A stretch of 64,000 nucleotides of DNA from Trichobilharzia regenti (GCA_944472135.2 OX235270.1:80237168-80301167); one strand, 5' to 3'; counted from the first letter of the stretch, positions 1-11,460 are shown. Notes: generated by a model from the sequence alone, not told the origin. Translations and numbers: made by a program.

Positions 1-2690
1 GCCAAAGCTTTAATGCAGAGAGAACTAAGCTCATCCAGGATACCGAAAGCAAGATTCAACTCAGAAATAAGGAAGGAATTTTACAATTATCCAATGCTAT
101 GCACAGTGCTACAAACAACACGGAACAAGAGAAGAAGAAGAAGAAAGGCTTTTACACACAACTACAAACAGTAATGGAAAACATCCCGAATGGTGACATC
201 AAAATTCTCACGGGCGATATGAATGCCAGCCAAACTGGGAGTAGACAATACGGAAAGAGATCTCATCATGGGTTGAGAGGCTCTCGCTCGGGGAAATGAA
301 TCACAACGGAGAATTGCTCACAGACTTCTGTGCTTTCAGTGATCTAATGATCGGAGGGAGTGTGTACAAGCACAATAAGACACACACAGCAACATCGATT
401 TCGCCTGACAGACACATCAATTACCAGATAGATTTCATACCAATGTTGCTCAAGAATGTGAGACACAGCCTGATGGAGACAAAGTTGAGAAGAGGAGAAA
501 ATGTAGACTCAGACCACATTCTGGTTGAAGGAACCTTGAAGGTGAAGCTGAAATCCTTCAGAACAGCCGGAGACGGGCCACTGTAATTCAAGTTCAACAT
601 TCAGAAACTGAAGGACAAAACTGCAAGTGTTGTCCGCACTACAGATAAAATCACAACAAACTCGGAGACACTACGTGTTATCAACGAGGAAACCTGCGTG
701 GAAGAACATTTGGACTCACTGTCAGAAGACAATATTCAGGGAAACGTGTACAACTGTCCTAGGAAGAATGGCTCCCAATGGACACCCACCTGGTAGTTAA
801 TAGAAGAGAGAAGAGGAGGATGTTGGAAGAGAAGATGACTCAATGCAAAGATGGACAACGGAGGGAGAAACTGAGTCCAATGTACACCGCACTGAATAAA
901 GAAGTGAGGATGAGTGCTAGGAAAGACAAAAAGACAGTTCCATGACACATTGGCTGGCGACTGGAGCAGAACAGGCAAGTTGCAGGGAAAAGAGATGTAA
1001 GGAAATTATATCAGATAACCAAGTCTCTATCTGGGAAGAGATCAACCTAGATGAATAAACCAATAAAAGATGCTCAATATTACCTGATTATCAAGCAGGA
1101 GAAACATATAAGACAACTGGCTGATCACTTTAAAGGACCTTCGAATCGACCATCACCTGCAACTCGTCCAGAAATACCACCCAAACCACGCACAGAACTG
1201 CTTGCCACTAGATACCAGTCCTCCAACGAAATCAGAAATCTTAAGTGTGATTAGGCTACTAAAGTCCGGGAAGGCAGCAAGACCACACAGAATTCCTCCC
1301 CCCACCCCCAATAAAATACTAAATCGCATCATCCTGGAGAGAATAAAGGATCCACTGGACACGGAACTCCGCCCACCACCCGGAACAAGCTGGCTGGATT
1401 CAGGTAAGGCAAGTCGTGTGCTGATCAAATTGCAACTCTACGCATCATCATCATCACACAATAAAGCACAGAATGACAGTCAAACCCCTCCCTACCTCAA
1501 CTTTATCGACTTCGAAAAGGCCTTTAGCAGACAGCGTTAACCGGGAAGTAACTTAGAAGCTACTTCAACTCCACAGAGTGCAGTGCTCAAAATCATTGTT
1601 GACCTCATTCAACGGCTGGCTATATGATAGTGTTACGTGTCAGAGGGCCCACAACAGAAAACAGCCAGGCGTTCGAAGTGAATACAGGAGTAATACAAGG
1701 CTGCCCATCTATCATCACCGATGGTATTCTTAATTAAGGTGCTCCAGTGAGTCAGAGAGTACGTGGGAGTCAGAAGACAGAAATATGTTGAAGTGTCTGC
1801 TAGGAAGACTCTAGAAGATCTGGATTTCGTGTGTGGATGATTTATATCTAATGTTACACAAACTCGAAGGCTTACAGGAGAAAACCAACAAACTGGCAGA
1901 AGAGGTGAGGCAGGCAGCGAAGACAAGACTCCAGGTGAACATAGAGAAGACGGAGGTGATGAAGATTACCAACCAACAGCAGTAGCAACAACAACAACAA
2001 CCAGCACCAATTACCATCAACGGGAGAGATGGTACAGAGGTTACCTCCTTCACTTATCCAGCCAGGAACCATCGTTTCAACCACAGGTGAACGGATGATT
2101 TCAAAGCAGGCCAGAATCGGAAGGGCAAGATACGCCTTCATCAATCTGAAACCAATTTGGGAATATTCTGGACTCCATAGCATGAGGAACAAGATTCGGA
2201 TTTTCAAAACAAATGTAAAGTCAGTCAGTTTTTCTATACGGGTTAGAAACTTAGCCAGCGTATCAACAGGTTGGAGGCTTTCACCAACAGCTGCCTTCAC
2301 TGGCTCCATACTGAAGATCAAAAGGCCAACCAGAAAGAATTAGTAACAAGGAACTGTGGGAAGAAAGCAGCTAAGAGGCGATCACTCAACAAATATATAG
2401 GGGAAAGTAGAGATGAATCGGGCATATATTGAGGAGGCCGCCGAATGACATCGTGTGCCAGGCAATTGCTCGTGTGGAATCCAAATAGGAAGCGACGATT
2501 GGTTCGTCCCCGAGTAACCTGAAGGAGATCTTATGAGTGAGTGGTGAGAGATTTTAGGCAATCGTAGACCCAACTGAACAGGATGGCAGGAAATAAAAGA
2601 AAGTGGAGATGTGTTGTTGAATCCGTATATTCCATTTGGAACCAAAGTGAATAATAATAACAATAATAAACGAAATGATAAACACATTCA
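1..2690 (+). mobile_element. decayed RTE-like LINE, copy A (5' end outside window)
   Basis: Non-LTR retrotransposon relic in frames broken by stops and indels. Successive fragments match the younger copy at 44341-47188. The first is an AP-endonuclease domain with NGDIKILTGDMNA at about 190-230 and a SDH-like motif at 510. Next come an RT segment with LLKSGKAA and IILERIKDPLDTELRP at 1250-1400, NFIDFEKAF at 1500-1520, and the active-site region at 1818-1845. A C-terminal domain (2029-2340) follows, then a 3' end with an (AAT)n-like tail near 2650-2670. The RT core has an internal deletion around 1300. GDMNAK-type endonucleases, this RT style and a short-repeat 3' tail suggest the RTE clade; the named family is not assigned. 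Confidence 0.85.
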
Positions 2691-3428
2691 CTTTCTTTGT
2701 TAGCTAACAACAAATAGAATATTATTGTGACCAAACTATTTTTTAAGCAGTCGTGCACATTTCATAGGAAAGGAGAAAAATAATTTAAGGAGAATATCTG
2801 CCAATGAAACTGTCGTTAGCTTAATCAGGGTTTTAGAGAATTCTTTGTTGTATAATGACAATCAAGAATATAAGTTATGCAGTAAGAAAATAAAAGACTG
2901 TTGGGCGAAAAAGATTTACTTTATCGAAGAAATCATCTTCAGAGGTTATACAATGGTATTTATATTTACAAAAATGTACAGTAGTTTATTATAGAGTAAT
3001 ATAGGGTGACATAATTGATGTAATTGCTCAGAAGTGGCTTTATAAGGAAAAATAAAAGTTGTAAATTAGGTAGTACTCAGTGGCACAAAGGAAGAAATGT
3101 TTAGAAATTTGATAAGGCTAAAATTGTTATTGAGTGAGAAGATCTTTGAGTGTCAATTTAACAAGTGTGGAGGGGGTGAAAAAGTGTACAAAAAGAAACA
3201 TATGGGAGTGATAATAGTGAATTAATTATTAAAGCACAAACAAACTAAATGGTTTACAGGGAACAACTAGTGAAGTGGTTAAGATCATGGTAGAATAAGA
3301 GGCTAGACAGAATTTTTCTTTATACAGACTTTGGGATACATGATGTACAACTTTTCTTTTAACTTGTAAAGCCACTTCTGAATAATTACATCAGTTATGT
3401 TAACCCCCTCTCTGTTACTCAATAATAC
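2691..3428. other. AT-rich intergenic DNA
   Basis: I see no gene or repeat in this stretch. Confidence 0.5.
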
Positions 3429-3617
3429 ACTAATAGACACTATATATATCCAAACCAAGTTCACTTTTAACGGTTTGAAAAAATTTGGGCATTGGGTATA
3501 TGATATTCATTATAATAGAGGTTTTTTGTATTTCCTAATGAATGTAAAAACAATCTCGTTTCGTTTTTTCATTCATTGGGAAATACAAAAAAACCTCTAT
3601 TATAACTAATAGACACT
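3429..3617. mobile_element. fold-back insertion flanked by a 13-bp direct repeat
   Basis: The sequence actaatagacact occurs at 3429-3441 and 3605-3617 and flanks 163 bp. Within it, 3510-3543 and 3570-3605 are near-perfect inverted repeats (attataatagagg ... cctctattataa) around a 26-nt loop. The internal sequence has no tRNA-like boxes or coding capacity. It resembles a small non-autonomous insertion, but the terminal structure of a DNA transposon is not visible. Confidence 0.6.
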
Positions 3618-3686
3618 TTTTGGTAAATATAACTGTACGGACTCTGAAGGTGATTTCGTTGATAAAGAAAATCTTCTTCGCTTAAT

Positions 3687-4009
3687 TGTCTTTTATTGCA
3701 TGGAGGATTTCATCATGAGCTGAAATCAGTTAGAGAACCACTGGAAGACCTGGGAGTACTGATAGCTGTTTCGTCCTAGTTTGCGATTCTTCAACGGTAC
3801 GCACCCGCACCACGGGGTTCGAACCCAGGACCTTCTGGTTACAAGGCGAGCTCGTAGACCATTGAGCCACTGGGACCCGATCCAATGGTCCTTGAATTCT
3901 AACTTCTACTTAGCTCGACCACTTCGTAATGTCTTCTTCGATGAGTTCCTGCCTCATCTTCAAGCTGATGTACCCTACAAAAACCAATACTTGATGACTG
4001 TCTTTTATT
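3687..4009 (-). mobile_element. tRNA-related SINE family 1, near full length, with 11-bp TSD
   Basis: Direct repeats tgtcttttatt at 3687-3697 and 3999-4009 flank a 301-bp element. On the minus strand a tRNA-like core lies in mid-element: an A-box-like tggctcaatgg, an anticodon-loop-like ccttgtaacc and the B box ggttcgaacccc, followed by a body ending in gttctctaactgat and a tail with ctcatgatgaaatcc. Relatives are at 22857-22915, 22981-23384, 28716-29070, 37031-37189 and 41765-41970. The ccttgtaac loop suggests a Thr(TGT)-like ancestor, but stems are degenerate and it is not a functional tRNA. Confidence 0.75.
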
Positions 4010-5429
4010 TTCTTCATGACTCAATGGGTATTTTCGATGATGAGTTATACATTATTTTTTAAAAAACAATGTCTGTGTTTAAGATGGGATATTTTATTGG
4101 GTGACTTGTGAAAGATTTTGCTAACTTATAATATGGGGGATTATGCAACTTTATAATTTGCTTCTGTAAAATTAACTTATATTCCTAATGTCTGAAATTA
4201 GTAAACGGAGATAAGATATGCACCAGTGGTTAGGCACGTACTAGTGGAGACAGTTTAGATCTTGCTATATCAAACACCTTTACAGATTTTATGCAAAGCA
4301 AACTTATAAATTACTGTCATTTATTGTAAAACGTTTTGTGGATATTTTACCTTTTGCTTTCTGTTATCTTGAGTAGATCAAGAATGATTATAATAATTAA
4401 TATAGCAGCACAGAGTAAGATGTTATTTGGTGAAATTAATAAGGAGGAATTACTTTCACAAAATTGCCTTCATCAAGAAGCCATTATATTCAAACACAAA
4501 ACATCAACACCTAATCTTTAACAAGAAAGTTGATCTTGACATCTGAAACTTAATTACTAATTTAATTACAGCAATAAATATAGGTATTCATCAGCTGAAT
4601 TATGTGATATTAACATTTAAACAAGCCATTCCCACCCTTGCATATGCATTTTCGTTAAAATGATCTGCTTCGTGTCAAGACTTATGTGTTCCTTTAAGAT
4701 ACACACATTAGCTTTTAATTGTGCATTAAATGACGCATATTTCAGCTCTTATAAAGGAAACGCTTGGTTCTAATAGAACTGACTAGTCTGATACTAAAAA
4801 TTCATGTGTGAAAATTAGATACAAAGAAGAAAAAAATGGTTTGCATAGTTTCTTAAAAAATACTATGAATTCAAATCCGTTAGTTGGGAAATCAGTAATT
4901 TCTTTTTAGCCTCTACGACTGTCATTTGTCACGTCCAGCTAGTGGCAGGAGACAGACTATTGTTGTTTTTATTATTTATCAACAATTAAGAAATAAACGA
5001 TTAGAATCAATTACGACACTCTTCAGAGTGCTGTATAAGAATTTGGTGATTCATTAAAAAGAATTAGCCCTCATTTTGACTGGAAGCTAAAATAATAAGT
5101 ATTACCTGGGTTACTATTGCTTACTATTGTTGTATTGATGTAAATGTGTAAGCGTATGAAAATCACTCTTATTACTAGTTATTGGACAATTAAGTAATGT
5201 CAAAATGATGTCGAATTTCATTATCAAAAGCGAATATAAAGAAACAAATATTCCTTGATTACTCAACACTTGAACTATTGAATACACTATAATTAAAAAA
5301 TAGACATGCAGTTCACAGGGTTATGTGAAATGGACTGAGTTCAAGGAAGATATAAATACTGAAAAAAATCCCAATATGACAGTTATTAAAAACCAGGAAT
5401 CACTGAAACCTCACCTAGTTTACTAACCG
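4010..5429. other. AT-rich intergenic DNA
   Basis: No coding or repeat feature recognised; the 61-codon open frame at 4336 has no visible family motif. Confidence 0.5.
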
Positions 5430-7147
5430 ATCCTTAGCCTGGAAAAAAGAGAAGGTTGAGAGTGAAGCTAGCAAATCTACCCCGGAAACAATAACTTCAA
5501 TAGCTACAGAAACTTCAAACCACAGAAAAACTAAGAGAAATTGACTTATTCTTCTCTGGGATAGGAGAGATGAAATGGTGTAGGTTGATGAAAACCTTTG
5601 GGAAGGCCGTCAGCCGATTCGTTTTCTCTCCATGAAAGCAAGAATAAGCATGGGGACATGGAATATCCTCACAATCTTTAAAGTTGGGAAGGCTGTTCAG
5701 AATCTGTGAGAGCAGATAAAATGAATGAAGACTATCCAAATCGTCAACTGCAGAGCTGAGTTACTAATACACTCCGGTCATTTAGACAACACCCGCGAGC
5801 AGATAGGGGTGTAGTCATTTTTATTCAAACAACTATATAGAATACTCTTATGCAGTCAGGGCCAGTTTTTCTTCAGAATCAAGGGAAATTGCAATCATAG
5901 AGTTCTACAAACAGCACAGAAAAAGAGAAGTAGAGGGGTTTCAATAGATAGCTGCAAGCGGTAATACACAAGGTAGTCAGATGGCGACATCAAAATCCTA
6001 GTTGGTGATGTGCCAACCAAGGACACTAAAAACAGGAGCAGATGTAGGCTAAGACCATTATCTAGTGCAGGAAACCTTCAAGGTCAAATACGGCCTTTAA
6101 TAGCAGTGTTAAGTGAACCACAATTCATGTGCAACATCTGAAACCATTATGACGATACTGCAAAAGGACACATTCACTAGAGTCATCGGGAGAAAGTTAG
6201 AGGTACCAAGCAAGATTATAAAGGAAATTTGGGTGAAAGAACACTGAAATTTCCGGAAATTGACATGAAAAGATTCTTGTAAGGCCATCTTAGGAAGGAA
6301 GAAGTGGCAAGAGAAGGAATGACCTTCCCCGAAAACCTGGAATCTAGAAGTGAAGAGAGCGACAGCAAAACAGCAGATGAACCAGTACAAAGATGAACAT
6401 GAAAAAAGAGAAGCTGATCTCAACATAAAACTAACGGAATAAAGAAGTGAAGAAAAGTACTAAAAAGGAAAAAGACAATTCTACGATAAAGTGTTAACTG
6501 AAGTGTAGTAGGCCTTCGGTAAAAGAGACCTCAGACTACTATACCAGACATCCAGGCTGCTATTTGGGAAGAAATCAACATTAGTGAATCTAATGAAATG
6601 CAGTGAAGGGAATTTAATTACCACAAAGAATCAAAAGAAACTCTCAGTCCATCTTTTTAAAGGACTTTTGAATGGACAACCACCTGCAACTCGTCCAAAA
6701 ATGCCAGCAACAGCCACGGTACTGACAGTGAAAACGAGTCTTCTAACAAAAGCCGGTGATGAGGAACTAAATGAAAAGGAATATATTTCTTCGTTCAATC
6801 TGTTGTTTTTACTAAATGCCTAGATGGGAATTTGAAACGCAGAAGTCTTACTGAAAGTCAAGGAAGACGCAAGACTAGATGGAATTCTATCAAAGTGTTG
6901 GAAACGGATTCATATACTGAAGAAGATATGCTGACGCCATTATTGCAAAAGGTTTGGAAGGACGGAAAAGTACCTACTAATTGGAAGAAAGATTGCCTTG
7001 TCAAACTACCAAAGAAGGGTAACTTAGGCCTCTGCAAGAATTGGCGCAGAATAATACTCTTGTCTACGCCAAGTAAAATACTAAGTCGCGTCATCCTGGT
7101 GAGAATGAAAAGTGCTCTTAATGCAAAACTCCGCATGGAACATGGTG

Positions 7148-7469
7148 GATTCAAGAGGAAAAAGGCACAAACAGAGAAGAAAATTTTCAATTCGACGATT
7201 CATTTTCATGAGCTGCACAATCGTAATTTTATTTAACAAAGAAATGTTTGGACTAATCATATACTGGTAAACTTTGTCCTTGAAAATTGTATTACATAAT
7301 GTAAGGTGTAAGAAGGGATGACTAATTAGAAAAGTTAGAAAAGAGACAGAAGTTGGCATGATGTAATAAGTGTGAGATAACGACTAATCAATAAGCTCGT
7401 GTAGAATGGACAGGAACTAGTGGAAAGGTAACTCACTATGGGAATATTTCGTTCATTGATTCAAGAGGA
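7148..7469. mobile_element. 298-bp anonymous insertion in LINE copy C, 12-bp TSD
   Basis: gattcaagagga occurs at 7148-7159 and 7458-7469. Removing 7160-7457 and one repeat restores a continuous LINE reading of the form GFKRSKSCQTAVVRM, which aligns with GFRKGKSCTDQIATLRI of copy B. The inserted 298 bp are AT-rich, have no B box that I can see and match nothing else in the window. Confidence 0.7.
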
Positions 7470-7772
7470 GTAAATCATGTCAAACAGCGGTGGTACGCAT
7501 GAATATTGATAAGAGCTTAAAATGGCATTCAAGTCTCTACCCTTACTTCATGGACTCTAAAAGAGCCTCTGACAGCGACGTAATCTGGAAATGGCTTCGG
7601 TACTATGGTTTGCCCTTAAACATTATATTCTTTTTTTAATTGAATTTTTAGATTTTCCCGTCGATTGATTGAACCGAAGCGCTCGGTGTCAAGTTGACAT
7701 GTCGGCTTCTTGTGCAGATGCTTAGACGATGTCTGGGCATGTAATTAGAAGTCAATTTGTGCATGGTGAATA

Positions 7773-7836
7773 GCAGTGGAATCCAGGATGCGCATTTCGT
7801 CCTATTTGAGACTCATCATCTGGATGTGTCTGTATT
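7773..7836 (-). ncRNA. hammerhead ribozyme, copy 1 (minus strand), probably inactive
   Basis: Reading the minus strand: stem I ATCCAG (7825-7820), core ATGATGA, stem II GTCT...GGAC, GAAA, the minimal stem III AT-GCGC-AT, the AUC cleavage triplet with C17 at 7787, then CTGGAT closing stem I (7786-7781). This is the schistosome hammerhead layout. The conserved core is CUGAUGA; here C3 is A (position 7819). C3 pairs with G8 in the active structure, so cleavage is expected to be lost or very weak. Stem II is intact with one G-U pair. Confidence 0.85.
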
Positions 7837-7883
7837 TCCCAGTGAGTGATGATGTTCCCACTGGGGCTCGAACCCAGTGGGAA

Positions 7884-7946
7884 ATGCAGATACATCCAGA
7901 TGACGAGTCAAAAATAGGACGAAATGCGCATCCTGGATTCCACTGC
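7884..7946 (+). ncRNA. hammerhead ribozyme, copy 2 (plus strand), probably inactive
   Basis: Plus strand: stem I ATCCAG (7894-7899), core ATGACGA, stem II GTCA...GGAC (one mismatch), GAAA at 7921-7924, stem III AT-GCGC-AT, C17 at 7932, CTGGAT (7933-7938). It carries the same C3-to-A change (7900) as the opposite copy plus U7-to-C. It lies head-to-head with copy 1, so a single transcript across the locus would form a long hairpin. Confidence 0.82.
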
Positions 7947-8810
7947 TAGTCACCATTCACAAATTAAATTCTAATTATGTGCTTTGTTTAACAGATATAT
8001 GATGATACCAGATTCTAAGTAATTCACAACGAAAGATCAGTGAAAACTTTGAATTGAAAAATATCAACTGTGTTATTCCTATTTCTGGTTGACTGAATCA
8101 TGCAGCAAACCCTGGATTCTGAGAAGATGGACAAAAATAACCTCCATAATATCTGGATTAAGTAGATGATTTATGTGTCATGCCACGCAAACAAGTTGAC
8201 ACAAGAGGTAGCGTAGACAAAACCTTAGGTGAACATAGAGGAGATACAGGTAATGAAGGTAGCTAACCAATAACAACAGCTACCAGTCATCATCATTGGG
8301 AGAAATCAATGGAAAGTTCCTTCCTTCACTTATTTATGCAGCAGTTTTACCTACAGGCAGCAAGGATGAGAATGTCAGAGGAAAAGCAAGACAGTCCTTC
8401 ATTACTCTGAAGTCACTACGGAAATGTACTGCATTTGGTATAACGAACACGATTAAGAGTTGTGATTTTGATTTCAAGCCAGTGATTACGTATTCTCCGG
8501 AGAACTGATGTGATACGGGAATCATTCCCAACAGACTACATACATTTTATCAACAGCTGTTCATGTCAGTATTGAAATCAGATGATTAAGCGTAAAAGAT
8601 AAGCTACAAGAAACTTTGATAACGAACCAACCAGCAGCTTATGCGATCGCTCCACAAACGTGCCGAAAGAAGAGGAGATAAGTCGGTAGCATGCTGGGGA
8701 GACCACATTGCATGCCAGGCTTCCAAGAAACAACAAGTTGGACGTCATTCAAAGCTGACTAGATAGAGATCATATGGTGAGGAACACAATAAAAATAATA
8801 AGTACTGAAA

Positions 8811-9453
8811 TTCTGTTTCTCCCCGAACAAAGAACCTTCAGTATTGTTTCAGTCGAAAAGGGCATCACGTCTCGCAGCAATTATATTATTATGTTGGCTA
8901 CTATAATTAAATCCAATGGATTTTTGATTTCTGCCAATTTGTCATATCCTGTTTCACCAGGATCTCTTTTACCTAGAATCAGCGTCGGTTAACTGAAGTT
9001 CCTAAGAGTTCCACTAGAACTTTAAGAGTTAATCATAAATCTGCGAAATCCTTAGTATATCAAAACCGATCAAGCACGTATACACTGTTGATTTGTTTTT
9101 AGTGATTCCCTAGACTATGTTGGTTCAGAGCGAAATTTCATCTGTGGTAACACAACTGACTTCAAACTTCACGTCTATTGATTGCTATTCTACAGTTGGA
9201 GTTGGACCAACCAAGTTACATGTGATGAGAATAGTTTCTTATGGCACAAAGCATCACAGCTGATAAATTCATAATTAGACCACCTACTTAGATCACGGTT
9301 TAGGCTAAACTATTCATTACCTATTCCATGGCTTCCTTGACTCATGTAGGTGGTGTAAATCACCAAATTTCAAATATATATATATATATATTCAGTTTTC
9401 TGGACATCTTTAGATTATTTCAGGATGACAGACTAATTCTTACATATTCTAGT
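8811..9453. other. AT-rich intergenic DNA
   Basis: Contains a short AT microsatellite at about 9373-9391 and no gene that I can support. Confidence 0.5.
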
Positions 9454-9611
9454 AGTCATATATATTAGATGGTTGGAGGCAATCGGCAGGAAGCCTTGGA
9501 CCTAGGTTTCATGCTAGTTGGCACGACTGGCTGATAGAATTCAGTCTACACCAATCAGAGGACTAGACGCATCACACTAGTTACTAGTGTCAAATCAAAG
9601 TCATATATATT
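9454..9611. mobile_element. 132-bp retroposon fragment with 13-bp TSD
   Basis: agtcatatatatt occurs at 9454-9466 and 9599-9611 and flanks 132 bp containing ttggacctaggtttcatgc and tagttggcac. As I recall, this is a word set common in dispersed schistosome repeats. No coding capacity. Confidence 0.6.
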
Positions 9612-10489
9612 GTTGGGATCCTTTCACTCTAGTGCATTTTAAAGGTTGTGCACCTTTTAATTTCTAACAAAAAGTTGGCCAGTACTACATATCTTGGAGG
9701 CCTTTATAGACTGCTTTTACATGTACTATAAGATGTAAACCAGACATCATTAGGCATTTTAATGTCTACAAAGATGTCAAAAATGTAACTGTTTTGGTTA
9801 ATTCGGAATCTTTTTATACAATTAAACCATTTACATGTATAACTACATGTATATATAATGTTTGACAGGTATTTAAAAATAGAACTTTGTTTGGAAGACT
9901 AGGTGATCTATTGTGAAAGGATGACCACACGTTTTGACTTAAGGAAAAATTAAGAGAAATTTTGTGAGGTATAGAGAATAAGAAGTGAAATGTTTACATG
10001 ATATACTCGACCCGACATTTAATTTTTAGCTATAGTGATTGATCTGGCTATTCAGCTGACAAGTTTCATGTATTAACGGTGTTTTAAAATCATTCACATA
10101 AAACATAGACATCTTGCTATGCGTGTCAAATCCTGAAAGAAAAATCCCGAAAGTGCAATAAACAGAAGATAGGTAGTGGTGCTATTCTAGAAATATTTCA
10201 GGTCAAAGGTCAAATTTAAAAATTCTAATTTGCAGTATTCATGAAGATCGGGTAGAAAAGATAAAATAGGATTATAAATACTGGAAAACTCATCAGCTTG
10301 TATAAGTACGGGCTAAGGACATAGTATTAACGAAATGCGCAGGAGGTTCGGACATATGAAGATAAAAACACTAATCAAATCCAATAATACAGATAGGGAT
10401 TTGAAAAGGTAAATATCACAAATAACCGACAACGATGGACTAGAAAGGTAATAGGATAATCATTTTTGGTAAGACTGACTTTTCATGAT
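9612..10489. other. AT-rich intergenic DNA
   Basis: No feature recognised. Confidence 0.5.
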
Positions 10490-11460
10490 GGCCACGGTTA
10501 GGACAATGGCTGAACGTATTTCTTTCGGACACACAGAGTAGGCTTGAGCTTTTAGATCGCCAGTGCTTCAGCTATTCCTAGATGTCTTGATTTCACTCCC
10601 TTTGGTTTGGTTAGATTGGATCTTGTATATGACTTTGAAGGACTTTTCAGATGGAGCTTAATGTCCCGTATTCAACAGATGTTCTGACATCTAACTGTAT
10701 ACTTCTTTGCGTTCTCCTTTTGCTAACCATGCTGAAGAGTGTTCCCGAGAGCGTTTTACAAGCGGACGCATGGTACGGTAAATGTACTCAGCTTCACAAA
10801 AGCAAGTGAAATTGTATATGCATGGTGAAGTGGCGAAATGCGAGAGCTTGTCTTTCACGTGCTGGGTGAGTAGCTTCTTGCGAGAGAATGTTTTTCGTAG
10901 GCTGGCGACGAAGTATGTTTTATTGTGAGACTTCGAAAACCGTTTACGGAGAATTTCTGCTTCGGTATCACTTGTAAATTCGAGGTTCAATATCAGCATC
11001 TTTTTGGGGGCAACTTGGACTTTTTCAGGTGTTTTCCTTGGTTTTAGGTTCTTATCTATGAATCTGGGTGGGAAATCCGTTTTCACTCAAGGTCCCTCGG
11101 AGATTTTTAATTCTTCGTCGACTGACCCTTCAGTACTAATCTGCCGGGTCCCGGAGGAAAGAGAGTATATTAGGTTTATCTTTCTGCTTAGAGGCCACTG
11201 CTCTGAAAGTTAATAAACTATAGATGGATCTTCTCAACAACTTACCATCATTTCTTCGTAGTTGAATGTTGATAAAATGAAACATTGAGTTAGACTCAAC
11301 TTCCAGGTGAAGTCGATGTTTGGGTTATTGAGGATTCGAAGTAGGTTTTTTATATCTCATTTCTCAACACAAATAATGAAAGTGTCATGGATGTATCTCT
11401 TGTCAAGGTCGTCGATAGCTGATGATACGGAGTTAAGGACTGTTTATTCTCAGGACTCAA
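10490..11460 (-). mobile_element. Penelope-like element relic (RT end and GIY-YIG domain)
   Basis: On the minus strand, decayed RT palm/thumb motifs at about 11440-11250 (HDTFIICVEK, then IKNLLRILNNPNIDFTWKL) correspond to the DDTF...LN..HPNI.FT region of Penelope-like reverse transcriptases. They are followed by an open segment (11086-10691) with VQVAPKKM, SHNKTYFVASLRKTFSRKKL and a GIY-YIG-like motif CIYNFTCFCEAEYIYRT with downstream REHSSAWL. The usual YIG/YVG is YIY here, so the nuclease is inactivated. A trailing IAEALAI-like remnant reaches about 10530. Similar in kind to 52550-53740 and 63560-64000. Confidence 0.8.

Larger units (their letters stand above)
7630..7991 (-). mobile_element. 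Sm-alpha-type hammerhead retroposon, fold-back form, in LINE copy C
   Basis: Putative target-site repeats ctttttttaa (7630-7639) and ctttgtttaa (7982-7991, one mismatch) flank 342 bp. Excising it restores the LINE frame with exactly the right spacing. The minus-strand unit runs from about 7866 to 7640: hammerhead ribozyme, then ccgacatgtcaacttgacac and gcgcttcggttcaatcaatc, then an A-rich tail (aaaattcaattaaaaaaag). From about 7850 to 7983 a second partial unit lies in plus orientation, so 7737-7841 and about 7870-7983 are inverted repeats around a B-box-like ggctcgaaccc. Sm-alpha-type elements are SINE-like retroposons of schistosomes that carry hammerheads. Confidence 0.85.
5430..8810 (+). 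mobile_element. decayed RTE-like LINE, copy C, carrying two later insertions
   Basis: Same family as 1-2690 and 44341-47188 but retaining the 5' end: MGTWNILTIFKVGKA at about 5655-5700 matches the usual MGTWNVRT start of RTE endonucleases. Then come broken endonuclease segments (DGDIKILVGDVPT near 5980), the linker (FGKRDLRLLYQTSR, 6520), an RT N-terminal part (LLQKVWKDGKVPTNWKKDCL then VKLPKKG, 6930-7020) and MDSKRASDSDVIWKWLRYYG (7550-7610). The RT core after the ribozyme insertion includes VDD at 8170, and the C-terminal domain runs to about 8560. Many stops. It is interrupted by 7160-7457 and 7640-7981. Confidence 0.82.
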
